DNA of 64,000 nucleotides, taken from positions 186,001-250,000 of the forward strand of contig JAOAPN010000004.1 of assembly GCA_025462885.1 (NCBI GenBank), written 5' to 3'. This document shows, one piece after another, positions 28,378 to 36,797 of this stretch. Source of the stretch: Acidobacteriaceae bacterium. Its GTDB lineage: Bacteria > Acidobacteriota > Terriglobia > Terriglobales > Acidobacteriaceae. The notes beneath the pieces are model-generated. The model made no database searches and had not been told where the DNA came from. It saw only the letters and a list, made by a program, of their open reading frames with translations. How positions within the stretch are numbered: position 1 is the stretch's first letter; each line of letters opens with the position of its first letter. The translations under genes and the position numbers were made by a program.

Positions 28378-29286
28378 TTATTCGTGGAGCAGGACGGTCA
28401 TCTGCAGCTCCACCAGTGCATTGCGTGGCAACGCGTTGACGCCGACGGCTGCGCGGACGTGTCGGCCGGCGTCGGCGAAGATCTCGACGAGAAGGTCGGA
28501 GGCTCCATTGATCACGCGCGGTGAGTCGGGGAAGCCGGCAACACAGCAGACGTAGCCGTTGACGGAGACGATAGATTCCACCGCGTCGAGCGAACCGGTT
28601 TCACGGAGAATGACGGCGAGCTGCGTGAGGGCGCAGGCGCGGGCGGCCGCGTAGGCTTCTTCGAGCGTCTTGTCCGCCCCAACCGTTCCGGTGATGACTT
28701 CGCCCTGATTCGTCGATACCACGCCCGCGAGGTAGAGCATTGGCCCCACTTGTTTGGCGGAAAGGTAATTGCCACCCGCCGCGGGCGGGGCGGGCAGGGT
28801 AACGCCGAGCTCTGCAAGGCGCTGCTTGATTCTGTCTGTCACTGGTTTCTGTTCCTCCAGGATGGGTTGGTCTAACTCCATGCGGACCTGCTCCAGGCGC
28901 ACGTCAAATCCTGCCAGTAGTTCCGCCGCGAAGCATTTCTCTTCGCGCAACAGGCCCAGAAGCAGATGCTCGGTCCCGATGTGTGGATGCGACAAACGTT
29001 GTGCCTCTTCGGCAGCGTAGTGCAGCACGTGGATGCTTTCCTTCGACAATGGAAGATCGACCGAGGTCGGAATAGCCTCGCGTACAGTGGCGTGATCGTC
29101 GATCTGCTGACGGATCGAATCTGCAGCTCCGGGTGTTTTGAGAAACCGCGCGGTGAGAGGTTTGTCTTCACGCAACACTCCAAGTAGGAGGTGTTCGGTT
29201 TCGATATCGGGCGAGCCGTAGTGGCTGGCTTCATACCGTGCAAAGAAAATGACCCGCCTCGCCTTTTCGGTATAGCGCTCGAACAT
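28378..29286 (-). CDS. ClpC N-domain / RidA fusion protein
   Basis: A 302-aa fusion. The frame continues upstream to 29421, but the ATG at 29286 gives MFERYTEKARRVIFFAR, the canonical start of a ClpC-type N domain. Two Clp_N repeats are visible, each ending in a TEHLLLG motif: DIETEHLLLGVLRED (about residues 26-40) and HIGTEHLLLGLLREEK (about 102-117). No AAA+ module follows. Instead, after a short charged linker, residues ~165-302 are a RidA/YjgF (Rid superfamily) domain ending HVRAAVGVNALPRNALVE, which retains the conserved Arg of the deaminase active site. Clp_N domains recruit adaptors or substrates to ClpCP, and RidA hydrolyses reactive enamine/imine intermediates. Joining them is odd, and the function is unknown. 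Confidence 0.88.
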   Translation of the reverse strand: MFERYTEKARRVIFFARYEASHYGSPDIETEHLLLGVLREDKPLTARFLKTPGAADSIRQQIDDHATVREAIPTSVDLPLSKESIHVLHYAAEEAQRLSHPHIGTEHLLLGLLREEKCFAAELLAGFDVRLEQVRMELDQPILEEQKPVTDRIKQRLAELGVTLPAPPAAGGNYLSAKQVGPMLYLAGVVSTNQGEVITGTVGADKTLEEAYAAARACALTQLAVILRETGSLDAVESIVSVNGYVCCVAGFPDSPRVINGASDLLVEIFADAGRHVRAAVGVNALPRNALVELQMTVLLHE

Positions 29287-29461
29287 AGCTCCCCCTTCGC
29301 TCTCTGAATCTTCGGTGCAGCAGATACTGATCCAGTGCCGCGACCCGTTCTTCGAATACCCCAACGAGCAGCGGTTTTGATCCGGCGTATTCTGAAGCGA
29401 TCTTAGCGCGACAGGTGTCATTTCTTATGAAGAAGAATGCGGAAGTGATTAAGATGAGGGG

Positions 29462-30355
29462 ATGGAACGACCTAAGCTGATCGGTGTGGTGGCTTTATCC
29501 GCGGTCCTGGGGTGCGGGCTCTTCTCTGCGACGCATACCAGGCGCGTGGTGGCCTCCGCAGGACAGTTGGTGCAGACGAAGCGAGTGAGCAGGAGGGATC
29601 TTGCCGTACGCGGACTCGCGTCGTCCATGGAGCACGGGTATATACCATACGAGTCTTTACTGCACCTGCCGCAGGTCACGGCGAAAGTGGAGCACGACGC
29701 CAGCTTCACAGACATGCACGTGCTGAGCGTGAAGATAACCGGCGTGCCGCTCAGTGCGCTATCAAAGGCGCTTCAGGTGCCGGCTGAAAAGGATTTATTG
29801 CTGGCGCGATCTGACGACGGATATGTGGGGATCTATCCGGCCGAGTATGTCGCGGCGCATGAGCCGATCCTCGTGCTGACGGTGGATAGTATGACAACAG
29901 CGGCGTGGGCGCAAAAGACAGGAAACGTCGAGCTGGGGCCATACCTGATCGGCTACGACAACTTCAAGCCTGCCTGGCATGTGCTCGCGCACGAAGACCG
30001 GCCACAGGCTCTGTCCGTGGTTCTGGAACTGGAGTACAAGACGCAGCAGCAGGTCTTCGGGCCGATTATACCCGCTGCCCGATTTGGAGCGGATTCGCCG
30101 GAGCGGGCGGGTTTTGCTATCGCGAAACAGAGCTGCCTGCGGTGTCACGCAGCGGGGCCATACGGAGGCACGAAGGCCGGCTTGTCGTGGGAAGTTCTGG
30201 CTGGATTGGCAAAGAGGGATGGAGCGACGTTCGCGCAATACGTGCACGATCCAAAGAGCATAAGCTCCAAGGCAAAGATGCCCGCAAATCCGCAGTACGA
30301 CGCAGCGACTCTGCAGGCTCTCACGGCCTATTACAGCAGCATGGTGAAGCAATGA
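29462..30355 (+). CDS. c-type cytochrome domain protein
   Basis: A 297-aa exported protein with an N-terminal hydrophobic segment (LIGVVALSAVLGCGLFSA, possibly with a lipobox-like LGCG). Residues ~55-200 form a beta-rich domain (VKITGVPLSALSKALQV, then YVAAHEPILVLTVD) that loosely resembles an oxidoreductase molybdopterin-binding fold; this part is tentative. The C-terminal ~100 residues are a monoheme cytochrome c domain with CLRCH (KQSCLRCHAAGPYGG) and a candidate axial Met in SSKAKMPANP. It probably handles electrons in the periplasm. It is divergent from the ClpC-N/RidA gene (175-nt gap) and is followed by the palindromic repeat at 30382. Confidence 0.75.
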   Translation: MERPKLIGVVALSAVLGCGLFSATHTRRVVASAGQLVQTKRVSRRDLAVRGLASSMEHGYIPYESLLHLPQVTAKVEHDASFTDMHVLSVKITGVPLSALSKALQVPAEKDLLLARSDDGYVGIYPAEYVAAHEPILVLTVDSMTTAAWAQKTGNVELGPYLIGYDNFKPAWHVLAHEDRPQALSVVLELEYKTQQQVFGPIIPAARFGADSPERAGFAIAKQSCLRCHAAGPYGGTKAGLSWEVLAGLAKRDGATFAQYVHDPKSISSKAKMPANPQYDAATLQALTAYYSSMVKQ

Positions 30356-30381
30356 GATTGAAGTATCTTTACCGCTGCGGC

Positions 30382-30496
30382 TAGAGCATTTCTCCTGCGG
30401 GTGTAAACCGAAACGCAGATCTGAACGCCGTTTTTCCCCAAGAAAAACGACACTCGCAAAGCTTGTCCAGTGCACAGTAACAGGAGAAAGGCTCTA
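30382..30496. repeat. Palindromic ~115-bp dispersed element, copy 1
   Basis: It begins TAGAGCATTTCTCCTG and ends CAGGAGAAAGGCTCTA, so the ends are inverted repeats of 16 bp with one mismatch. Inside are two further hairpins: CTGCG...CGCAG, and GCCGTTTTT...AAAAACGAC (one mismatch). A near-identical copy lies at 53188-53301, with only a few substitutions and single-base shifts between them. It sits between the convergent cytochrome and sugar-isomerase genes. The last three bases (CTA, 30494-30496) are the TAG stop of the minus-strand isomerase. It could be a MITE, a REP/BIME-like element or a structured-RNA/terminator unit; no transposase gene is visible. Confidence 0.9.
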
Positions 30497-31489
30497 GGCT
30501 TCGGCTAGCGCGAGGTCTTTCTTGAGACCAGCCATGCTGGTGCGCGTGGACGCTTCAGGACCTTGTGGGCCATGCCAGTGTGTTTCCAGGCTGACGGCGT
30601 GGGAGTAGCCGATCTGGTTGAAGGCTTTGAACTGCGCGACCCAATCGATAATGCCGTCGCCCACGGGACGCCACTCGAAGCCTGCGGGCGTATTGGTGCG
30701 AACGGCGTCCTTGCAATGGCAGTGGCCGATGCGGTCTTTGGGAATGGCGTTCCAACCACCGGGGAAGGCGTCGGTCTCGCCGCGGGCGACGGCGTTGCCG
30801 GGATCCCAGTTGAGCATGAATGATTTGGACTTTACGCCGCTGAGGGTCTTGCCGGATTCGCGGCCGGTGGCGGTGTTGCAGGCGTACTCGTTCTCCAGCA
30901 CCAGCACGAGGTTGTTCTTCGCGCAGACCTCGGCGGCTGCCTGCAGTTTGGCGTTGATGGCGGCGCGGTAGGGCGCCTGGTCGTCGAGACGCCAGAAGTC
31001 GAAGCAGCGGATGCGGTCGGTCTTGAAGCGTTTGGCGAGGGCGATGCACTTCTCCAGCACTTCGTCCTGCTTCTTGAACACGGCTTCGGAGCTGGGCTCG
31101 GCAGTCTCCTTGACGCCGAAGTTTCCTTCCTTGGTGCGCTCCTTCGACTTGGAGGCACCCGGGAAGTCGACTTTGAAGAGTGGGCTGGCGATATCGGTGA
31201 CGCGGAGCTTGTATTTGGCGAGGACCTGCTCGGCTTTCGCGAGGGTGGCGTCGTCGGCATCGACGAGGTTCTTGCCCCAGATGGTGCGGAGTTCGACCCA
31301 GCCGAGACCGAAGTCGTTGGCGGCGACGGAGCAGGAGTGGTCGAAGTCAGGCGCGATCTCGTCGGAGATGACGGCGAGGTGGAACTTCGACGACGCCATC
31401 ATGGCCAGGGCGCGGGGCATCTGGGAAAGGGAGGCGGCGGCGCCGATGCCGGCGACGAAGCTGCGCCGGGAGATGGATGCGTGCTTCAT
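30494..31489 (-). CDS. Tat-exported sugar phosphate isomerase/epimerase-like TIM barrel
   Basis: A 331-aa protein of the xylose-isomerase-like TIM-barrel superfamily (AP endonuclease 2 family). The N-terminus (MKHASISRRSFVAGIGAAAS) is a twin-arginine signal, so it acts outside the cytoplasm. Likely metal-site segments are LVLENEYACN, FMLNWDPGNAV, GHCHCKDAV and the C-terminal VSLETHW, giving the usual Glu/Asp/His ligands. The substrate is unknown; such proteins are abundant in acidobacteria and planctomycetes. Its TAG stop lies inside the end of the palindromic element. It is divergent from a second, related gene at 31686. Confidence 0.88.
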   Translation of the reverse strand: MKHASISRRSFVAGIGAAASLSQMPRALAMMASSKFHLAVISDEIAPDFDHSCSVAANDFGLGWVELRTIWGKNLVDADDATLAKAEQVLAKYKLRVTDIASPLFKVDFPGASKSKERTKEGNFGVKETAEPSSEAVFKKQDEVLEKCIALAKRFKTDRIRCFDFWRLDDQAPYRAAINAKLQAAAEVCAKNNLVLVLENEYACNTATGRESGKTLSGVKSKSFMLNWDPGNAVARGETDAFPGGWNAIPKDRIGHCHCKDAVRTNTPAGFEWRPVGDGIIDWVAQFKAFNQIGYSHAVSLETHWHGPQGPEASTRTSMAGLKKDLALAEA

Positions 31490-31537
31490 GGTGAGTTCTC
31501 CTGATCGCCCCGCCTGGGTTTGAAAGCGGCCTTAGCG

Positions 31538-31555
31538 GACCGATTTAATTCGGTC
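31538..31555. promoter_or_regulatory. Candidate operator between divergent isomerase genes
   Basis: GACCGA and TCGGTC form 6-bp inverted arms around TTTAAT in the 196-nt gap between the two divergent sugar-isomerase genes. The position suits a shared regulator; this is inference only. Confidence 0.25.
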
Positions 31556-31685
31556 ACAGAACTTTACACGAATGCGTGGATGTTTGGCAGGGACGCGGCG
31601 ATTTCTTCCTAAGGCTTCGTTACACGAATAAAAATGAAGGGTTCGAGCTTGCGAGTTGAATATCCGTTCGCGTAGCATCCTGCGC

Positions 31686-32555
31686 ATGAAAACTTCTTTC
31701 TCTCGTCGTGATTTCGTTCGGTCCGGTGCGATGCTTGCGGCTGCGGCCTCGGCACCGGCTGCTGCCTTCGCTGCTCCTGTCACTGAGCCGGGCCCGGTTG
31801 CGGCTGCACCGTTCAAGCTTGGGCTTGCCAGCTACACCTTCCGTAATTTCACACGCGATAAGGTCATTGAAAATATCAAGCAGTTGAAGCTGTCGTCTAT
31901 CAATTGCAAGGACGTGAAAGATCATCTCCCGATGGCCGAGGCGGCCGAGGCTGAGGCGGTTGCAGCGTACAAGGCTGCGGGCATCGCGATCACAGGTGCG
32001 GGCACCGTCTACTTCGACAAGGATGAAGACGACGACATTCGTGCCAAGTTCGAGTATCTGAAGCGCGCCGGAGCCCCGATGGTGGTAGCGGGCGGGGGAA
32101 ACCCGGAGATTCTGAAGCGTGTCGAGAAATTTGTAAAGGAATACAACATCCTCTTTGCGCTGCATAATCACGGGCCGGAAGACAAGATGTGGCACTCTCC
32201 GCTGGATGTTCTGAAGGTGGTCAAGAACATGGACGTGCGGATGGGCTGTTGCGTCGATATCGGCCACTGCGCGCGTGCTGGCGTCAGCCCGGTGGACGCA
32301 ATCAAGGCTGTTGGGCCGCGTCTCCACGGCATGCATGCCAAGGATCTGGCGAACTACCAGAGCCGCGATAGCCAGGTGGACGTCGGCGACGGCATCCTGC
32401 CGTTCAAGGAGATCTTCCAGGCGTTGATGACAGTGAAGTACAAAGGCTATGTCGATCTGGAATATGAGATCAACGGCGAGAATCCAATGCCGGGCGTGAT
32501 CAAGAGCTACGCCTACATGCGTGGTGTCATCGCTGGGCTCGGCTACAAAGCGTAA
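31686..32555 (+). CDS. Tat-exported sugar phosphate isomerase/epimerase-like TIM barrel (second)
   Basis: A 289-aa protein of the same superfamily as the divergent neighbour but not a close copy. I start at the ATG at 31686 rather than the upstream TTG at 31656 because MKTSFSRRDFVRSGAMLAAA is then a compact twin-arginine signal. Metal-site candidates are ILFALHNHGPED, MGCCVDIGHCARAG, LHGMHAKDL and the C-terminal YVDLEYEI, matching the Glu/Asp/His pattern of the family. It is followed by a strong bidirectional hairpin at 32577. Confidence 0.88.
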   Translation: MKTSFSRRDFVRSGAMLAAAASAPAAAFAAPVTEPGPVAAAPFKLGLASYTFRNFTRDKVIENIKQLKLSSINCKDVKDHLPMAEAAEAEAVAAYKAAGIAITGAGTVYFDKDEDDDIRAKFEYLKRAGAPMVVAGGGNPEILKRVEKFVKEYNILFALHNHGPEDKMWHSPLDVLKVVKNMDVRMGCCVDIGHCARAGVSPVDAIKAVGPRLHGMHAKDLANYQSRDSQVDVGDGILPFKEIFQALMTVKYKGYVDLEYEINGENPMPGVIKSYAYMRGVIAGLGYKA

Positions 32556-32576
32556 GCCTGCGAGAAGCAGCAACGA

Positions 32577-32606
32577 AAAGGCCCACAGCATATGCCGTGG
32601 GCCTTT
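32577..32606. terminator. Bidirectional terminator hairpin
   Basis: AAAGGCCCAC and GTGGGCCTTT are perfect 10-bp arms around a 10-nt loop. The A-run and T-run flank it symmetrically, so it can stop both the plus-strand isomerase (ends 32555) and the convergent SIS gene (ends 32628). Confidence 0.85.
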
Positions 32607-32627
32607 CACTTTTGGATCAGATGACTG

Positions 32628-33752
32628 TTATTCGCGGGTAACGGCTTTAACCAGGTTGCGAGGGCTGTCGACATCGATGCCTCGGCGGATTGCTGTGAAG
32701 TAAGCGAACATCTGCAGCGGCATCACTTCGAAGATGGGAGCGATGTGCTCGGGGCAGGCCGGGACAAAGATGGTGTTGCGTGCGAGTGTGGGAATGATGG
32801 TGTCACCCTCGGTCGCAACGGCCAGGATCTCAGCACCCTGGGCCTTCATGTCGCGGATGAGGTTGACGGTCTTTTCGTAGCGGAAGAGGGAGTCCGGCGA
32901 AAGCGGATCGCGGGTGGCGAGGGCGATCAACGGCACGTTCTCGCTGAGGAGGGCGGCTGGGCCGTGCTTGAGTTCGCCGGAGGGATAGGCCTCGGCCTGG
33001 ACGTAGGCGGACTCCTTCAGTTTGAGAGCACCTTCGTTGGCGATAGGGAAGTGGATGCTGCGGCCAAGGTAGAGGAAGGTCTCGGCGGAGCTGAGTGCTC
33101 CGGCGATGCTGTCCACCTCGCTCTCCCAGATGGGCAGCCACCGCGTGACCTGTTCTGGAAGTGTATGCAGATGTTCGAGCCGCGTATTGACCGCAGCGTT
33201 AGTAAGGCGGCCGCGAGCACGGGCGGCGAAGAGCGCAAGCAGATGCAAAACGAGGAGCTGGGTCGTGAAGGACTTTGTGGCCGGGACAGCCTTCTCGATG
33301 CCCGCGCGCGTCGTCAGCGAGCAGTCCGCGAGCTTCGCCATGGTGGAGGTCGCATGGTTGGTAATCGCGATGGTGGCGGCGTCGCGGAGACGGGCTTCGC
33401 GCAGCGCTTCCAGGGTGTCAGCCGTCTCGCCGGACTGCGAGATGACGAGCACGCACCGTGCGGAGGGAGTGTGGGTGGTGCGGTAGATGTACTCGCTGGC
33501 ATACTCGACGTCGGTCGGAAGGTTGGCGAGCTCTTCAAAGAGAAACTTGCCGACGATGCCGGCATGGCGGCTCGATCCGCTGGCAGCGATAAGCATGGAG
33601 TGCTGCCCCGCAAGAGAGTGGCGAGCAGCCAGGAACGCGTCGTCGCGCAGTCCAGAGGCATCAGTGAAGGCGGCGAGAGTCTCTGCGAGCGCGCTGGGCT
33701 GCTCGTAGATCTCGCGAAGCATGGCGTGAGGGAAGGTACGGGGAGTGGTCAT
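32628..33752 (-). CDS. SIS-domain sugar isomerase/deaminase (GlmS C-terminal / NagB-II type)
   Basis: A 374-aa protein with two SIS domains, related to the isomerase half of GlmS but lacking the glutaminase domain. Signature pieces are MLIAASGSSRHAGIVGKFL, VLVISQSGETADTLEALR (SQSGET is the GlmS/SIS hallmark) and ESAYVQAEAYPSGELKHGP. The C-terminus ends PRNLVKAVTRE, like the GlmS DxPRNLAKSVTVE end. The N-terminus MTTPRTFPHAMLREIYEQP is typical of the NagB-II/AgaS group that deaminates glucosamine-6-phosphate. A neighbouring PIG-L deacetylase and a ROK protein support amino-sugar catabolism. The exact substrate (GlcN-6-P, GalN-6-P or a fructosamine) is not determined. Confidence 0.88.
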   Translation of the reverse strand: MTTPRTFPHAMLREIYEQPSALAETLAAFTDASGLRDDAFLAARHSLAGQHSMLIAASGSSRHAGIVGKFLFEELANLPTDVEYASEYIYRTTHTPSARCVLVISQSGETADTLEALREARLRDAATIAITNHATSTMAKLADCSLTTRAGIEKAVPATKSFTTQLLVLHLLALFAARARGRLTNAAVNTRLEHLHTLPEQVTRWLPIWESEVDSIAGALSSAETFLYLGRSIHFPIANEGALKLKESAYVQAEAYPSGELKHGPAALLSENVPLIALATRDPLSPDSLFRYEKTVNLIRDMKAQGAEILAVATEGDTIIPTLARNTIFVPACPEHIAPIFEVMPLQMFAYFTAIRRGIDVDSPRNLVKAVTRE

Positions 33753-33820
33753 AAGTTGGGTACTCGGTGCGGGGTATTCAAGTCAACTACTAGGTGCTCG
33801 ATATAGATTACTGGGTTTGA

Positions 33821-33848
33821 ACGGGGAGCGCCTTGCCGCGCTCCCCGT
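33821..33848. terminator. Strong hairpin between the PIG-L and SIS genes
   Basis: ACGGGGAGCGC pairs with GCGCTCCCCGT (11 bp perfect, 6-nt loop). It lies 8 nt beyond the PIG-L stop on the minus strand. Only TT follows the stem in that direction, so it may act as a weak terminator or mRNA 3'-end stabiliser ahead of the SIS gene. Confidence 0.6.
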
Positions 33849-33855
33849 CAAGTCA

Positions 33856-36702
33856 TTACTTCGCAGCGACGGTCGGCTTGAGGGCCGGGTTTTTACCGAT
33901 GCTGAGCAGGTTTGCCATGATGCGGAACGATCCAGGAACTCCGTCCGGCATCTCGCGGAAGAAGGCGAAGGAGAGGTACACATACGTTCCTTTGCCGTAC
34001 TGCGCGTAGAGCAGGCCGCCCTTCTGGGGATCCTGATCGACGTCGTGCATCTCAGTGGGGGAGACGTACTTCGGGTCCCAGGTGCGGGCGAAGCCGTGGC
34101 CGCGCTCTTCCACCCAGCCGTCGAAGTCGGCAGCGGTGATCTTGTTGGGCCAGCTCAGAACAGGATCGCCGGTCGCTACCGTGGCCTTGTTATCTTCTTC
34201 CACCACCTTCTCTGGATCGCCGGAGATGGAGAGCGGATACGGACCGTAGTTGTGATCGTACTCAGGCGTCTGGTACTGCACGATCATGGTGCCGCCGTTC
34301 TTCACGTACTCGAGCAGGCGGTTGTTGGAGGTCTTCAACTCCGGACGAGCCGCATAGGTGCGGATGCCGAGGATGATGGCGTCATAGGAGGAAAGATCGC
34401 CGGTTGCGATGTCCTGTGGTGAAAGGAAGGTGACGTTGATGCCGAGATCCTGGAGCGAGCTTGCGACTTCATCGCCCGTGCCGTTGACGTAAGCAACCTT
34501 CAGGCCGGGCGCGATCTTGAGGTCGACGCCGGTCGTACGATAGCTGGCTTCGCGGTACGAAGGATAGGGGCGGATGCCAGGATAGCCGGTGGTGACAAAG
34601 CCCTGCTTGAACTGCTGGCCGTTGTAATCTGCCACCGCCGTGATGGTGTAAGGCTGCGTCTTGACGGACATCGGCATGACGTCGAAGCTGATGACTTCCT
34701 CATCGCCATCGCTGTTGACAGCAAACGGAGCCGACTCCGGCTTGGAGTGCCAGCCCTTGGGGAGGTCAAGGTGAAGTGTTCCCTTGGCCGGGCCTTTGAC
34801 GCTGCTGTGGACCGTGACCTGAAGGGGAAGTGAGGTGTTCGTCACGGGAACGATACCCGCGTGCGGAGCGACCGTAACGGAGATAGCCGGAGCAACCAGC
34901 AACGGCTCAGGCAGAGGTCCAGGGCCGTTATAGCGATGGATGGTCTGGACGATGCCTTCTGTCGAAGCAGCCACGCCTTTATAGGTATAGTGCAACTCGG
35001 CCGACAGCGGATACAGAGTTGTCGGCAGTCCCAGGTAGCGAGGGTCTTCCAGGTTGTAGTAGGACTGCTCGATGCTGGGCCGCGAGAAGTAGGGGCGCGT
35101 CACCTCTGGTGTCGCCGGAACGGTGACGGCGATCTGCTGATCCTTCGCATCACCAGCGGCAAGCGTACCCACTGTAGAGGCTGCTGGGGTAAAGGTCCAG
35201 CCTGAGCCAGCGTGCGATACGAGTTGGGTTGAAGTGATCTCTACCGGTTGGGCACCCTGCGCGGCGAAGTGAAGATTGACGGAGAACTTCTGTCCGGGGA
35301 TGACGGTCTGCGATCCCGGCTGGGCAGACGTATCACCGAAGAGTCCAGCGCGAGCAGGACCCGGTGCGGAAACTGTAGCGAGAAGGCTGATCCCAAGAGA
35401 CTGCCCCAGAGCATCGTTGAACTGCTTCTGCTTGATCTGCAGTTCGTGCGTCATGTTGTACTTCGCCTCAGCAGGCAACTTGCTGGAGGCGATCTCAGTG
35501 AGAAGCGCATTTGTCTGGCTCAGTCCATCGGCGAGCATCGGCGCAATGGCATCCGGCTGGGTGCCGTTGAAGGCGGCGATCGCGCTCTCGACGGTTGCAT
35601 TCAGTTTCGAAAGGCGTTCCTTCCAGGCAGTCTGCTGGGCCTTGGGGGCGTAGTCCGCGATGGCGGGCAGAGACGTGTCGATTCCTTCAAAGAAGGAGTT
35701 TTCATGTGATGGAAGCGTCGGGTTCACACGCGAGGCATACAGGTGATACGGAGACGCGAAGGGCCGCGGTGCCGGGATGCTGATGCCGCCGTTCTGCGAC
35801 TTCTGCTCCGCCAGACCCTCACGCGCAAGCGTCAGGTAGGACCGGCCGATCAGCGGGTTGTACTTGCCTTCAGGGATGTTGACGGTGGTCGAAGGAACGC
35901 CTTCGATCCAAGTGTTGTTGGTGTAATTCTTGAAGCGGACCGGAGTCTCCCAGTGGCCGGTGGCGTAGTCATAAATGCCCTTCTCGGTCACGCGGGCGAA
36001 GGGAACGCGGGCGTAGACCTTCAGCGGCGACCAGGGAAGCAAACCAGCCTTGATCTGGTCAGGAAACATCTTCGGATCGGCAGCGGCGTTGAAGACCTCT
36101 TGCGCCATCACACCCGCAGTCTGGTGATGACCATGCCCGTCCGAGACGTTACCCGCGAAGACTGAGGTTACAACCAGCGGACGCGTCATCCGAACCTGGC
36201 GGACGACGTCATAGAGAACGCGATCATGGCCCCAGGTCTTCAGTGCTTCATCGAGCGACTTGGAGAAGCCGAAGTCCGCAACGCGAGTAAACGCCTGGTG
36301 GATGCCGAAGTAGTTTCCAGCAGCAAGCAGTTCCTGCGTGCGAAGCAGGCCGAGCTGATCCCAGTAGTCGGACGACATGACGTTCTGTCCGCCCTCGCCG
36401 CGATTGAGCGTCAGAAGCGTCGTATCGACGCCCTGGTCGCGGCTTTCATACGCGAGCATGCCGGAATCCTCGTCGTCCGGATGCGCGACGATCAGGATCA
36501 GGCTGCCACGGTTGTGGAGGCGCTGCAGGCTCTGCCAGACGGCGGCTGAGCCACGGTCCACAGGAAGCGGGGTAGCGAATGTCGAGGGATAGGCAATGGG
36601 CGCCTGCGCCTCTAATGCGATGGGATTGCTGAAGAGAGAGACCGTGAGAGCCAGGCAGAGGGCGATACTGGACGTGGGACGGGTAGCTGCATCCATGCGC
36701 AT
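33856..36702 (-). CDS. Secreted PIG-L (LmbE-like) deacetylase with C-terminal GATase-like domain
   Basis: A large (948 aa) exported zinc-dependent N-acetylglucosamine deacetylase-type enzyme. The frame extends to 36798, but the ATG at 36702 has CAGGAG 7 nt upstream and gives a clean signal peptide (residues 1-33). The PIG-L domain shows the metal and catalytic motif AHPDDE (H74-E78 region) and SDGHGHHQTAG with the downstream His ligands. The middle (about 490-720) is beta-rich with Ig-like repeats, and the C-terminal ~220 residues (LKVAYVNGTGDEVASSLQ, then DAIILGIRTY) resemble a ThuA/GATase1-like fold. Single-domain PIG-L proteins are ~250 aa, so the extra modules suggest action on an extracellular glycoconjugate. 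It shares orientation with the SIS gene and is divergent from ROK. Confidence 0.9.
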   Translation of the reverse strand: MRMDAATRPTSSIALCLALTVSLFSNPIALEAQAPIAYPSTFATPLPVDRGSAAVWQSLQRLHNRGSLILIVAHPDDEDSGMLAYESRDQGVDTTLLTLNRGEGGQNVMSSDYWDQLGLLRTQELLAAGNYFGIHQAFTRVADFGFSKSLDEALKTWGHDRVLYDVVRQVRMTRPLVVTSVFAGNVSDGHGHHQTAGVMAQEVFNAAADPKMFPDQIKAGLLPWSPLKVYARVPFARVTEKGIYDYATGHWETPVRFKNYTNNTWIEGVPSTTVNIPEGKYNPLIGRSYLTLAREGLAEQKSQNGGISIPAPRPFASPYHLYASRVNPTLPSHENSFFEGIDTSLPAIADYAPKAQQTAWKERLSKLNATVESAIAAFNGTQPDAIAPMLADGLSQTNALLTEIASSKLPAEAKYNMTHELQIKQKQFNDALGQSLGISLLATVSAPGPARAGLFGDTSAQPGSQTVIPGQKFSVNLHFAAQGAQPVEITSTQLVSHAGSGWTFTPAASTVGTLAAGDAKDQQIAVTVPATPEVTRPYFSRPSIEQSYYNLEDPRYLGLPTTLYPLSAELHYTYKGVAASTEGIVQTIHRYNGPGPLPEPLLVAPAISVTVAPHAGIVPVTNTSLPLQVTVHSSVKGPAKGTLHLDLPKGWHSKPESAPFAVNSDGDEEVISFDVMPMSVKTQPYTITAVADYNGQQFKQGFVTTGYPGIRPYPSYREASYRTTGVDLKIAPGLKVAYVNGTGDEVASSLQDLGINVTFLSPQDIATGDLSSYDAIILGIRTYAARPELKTSNNRLLEYVKNGGTMIVQYQTPEYDHNYGPYPLSISGDPEKVVEEDNKATVATGDPVLSWPNKITAADFDGWVEERGHGFARTWDPKYVSPTEMHDVDQDPQKGGLLYAQYGKGTYVYLSFAFFREMPDGVPGSFRIMANLLSIGKNPALKPTVAAK

Positions 36703-36797
36703 TAAAGAACTCCTGATTTGCATTGAATTCGATTGTGAATTGCCAAAGAACAGTATGTGTGACGAGGGAATCGTTGCTAATGGATACCATGCCGTCA

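Noticed and set aside
30382..30496. tRNA or known small RNA
   Set aside because: No cloverleaf with anticodon or T-loop consensus (GTTCGA) is present; the hairpin arrangement matches no RNA family I recognise.
32745..33806. 353-codon plus-strand open frame opposite the SIS gene
   Set aside because: Antisense to a gene with the SQSGET hallmark and GlmS-like C-terminus.
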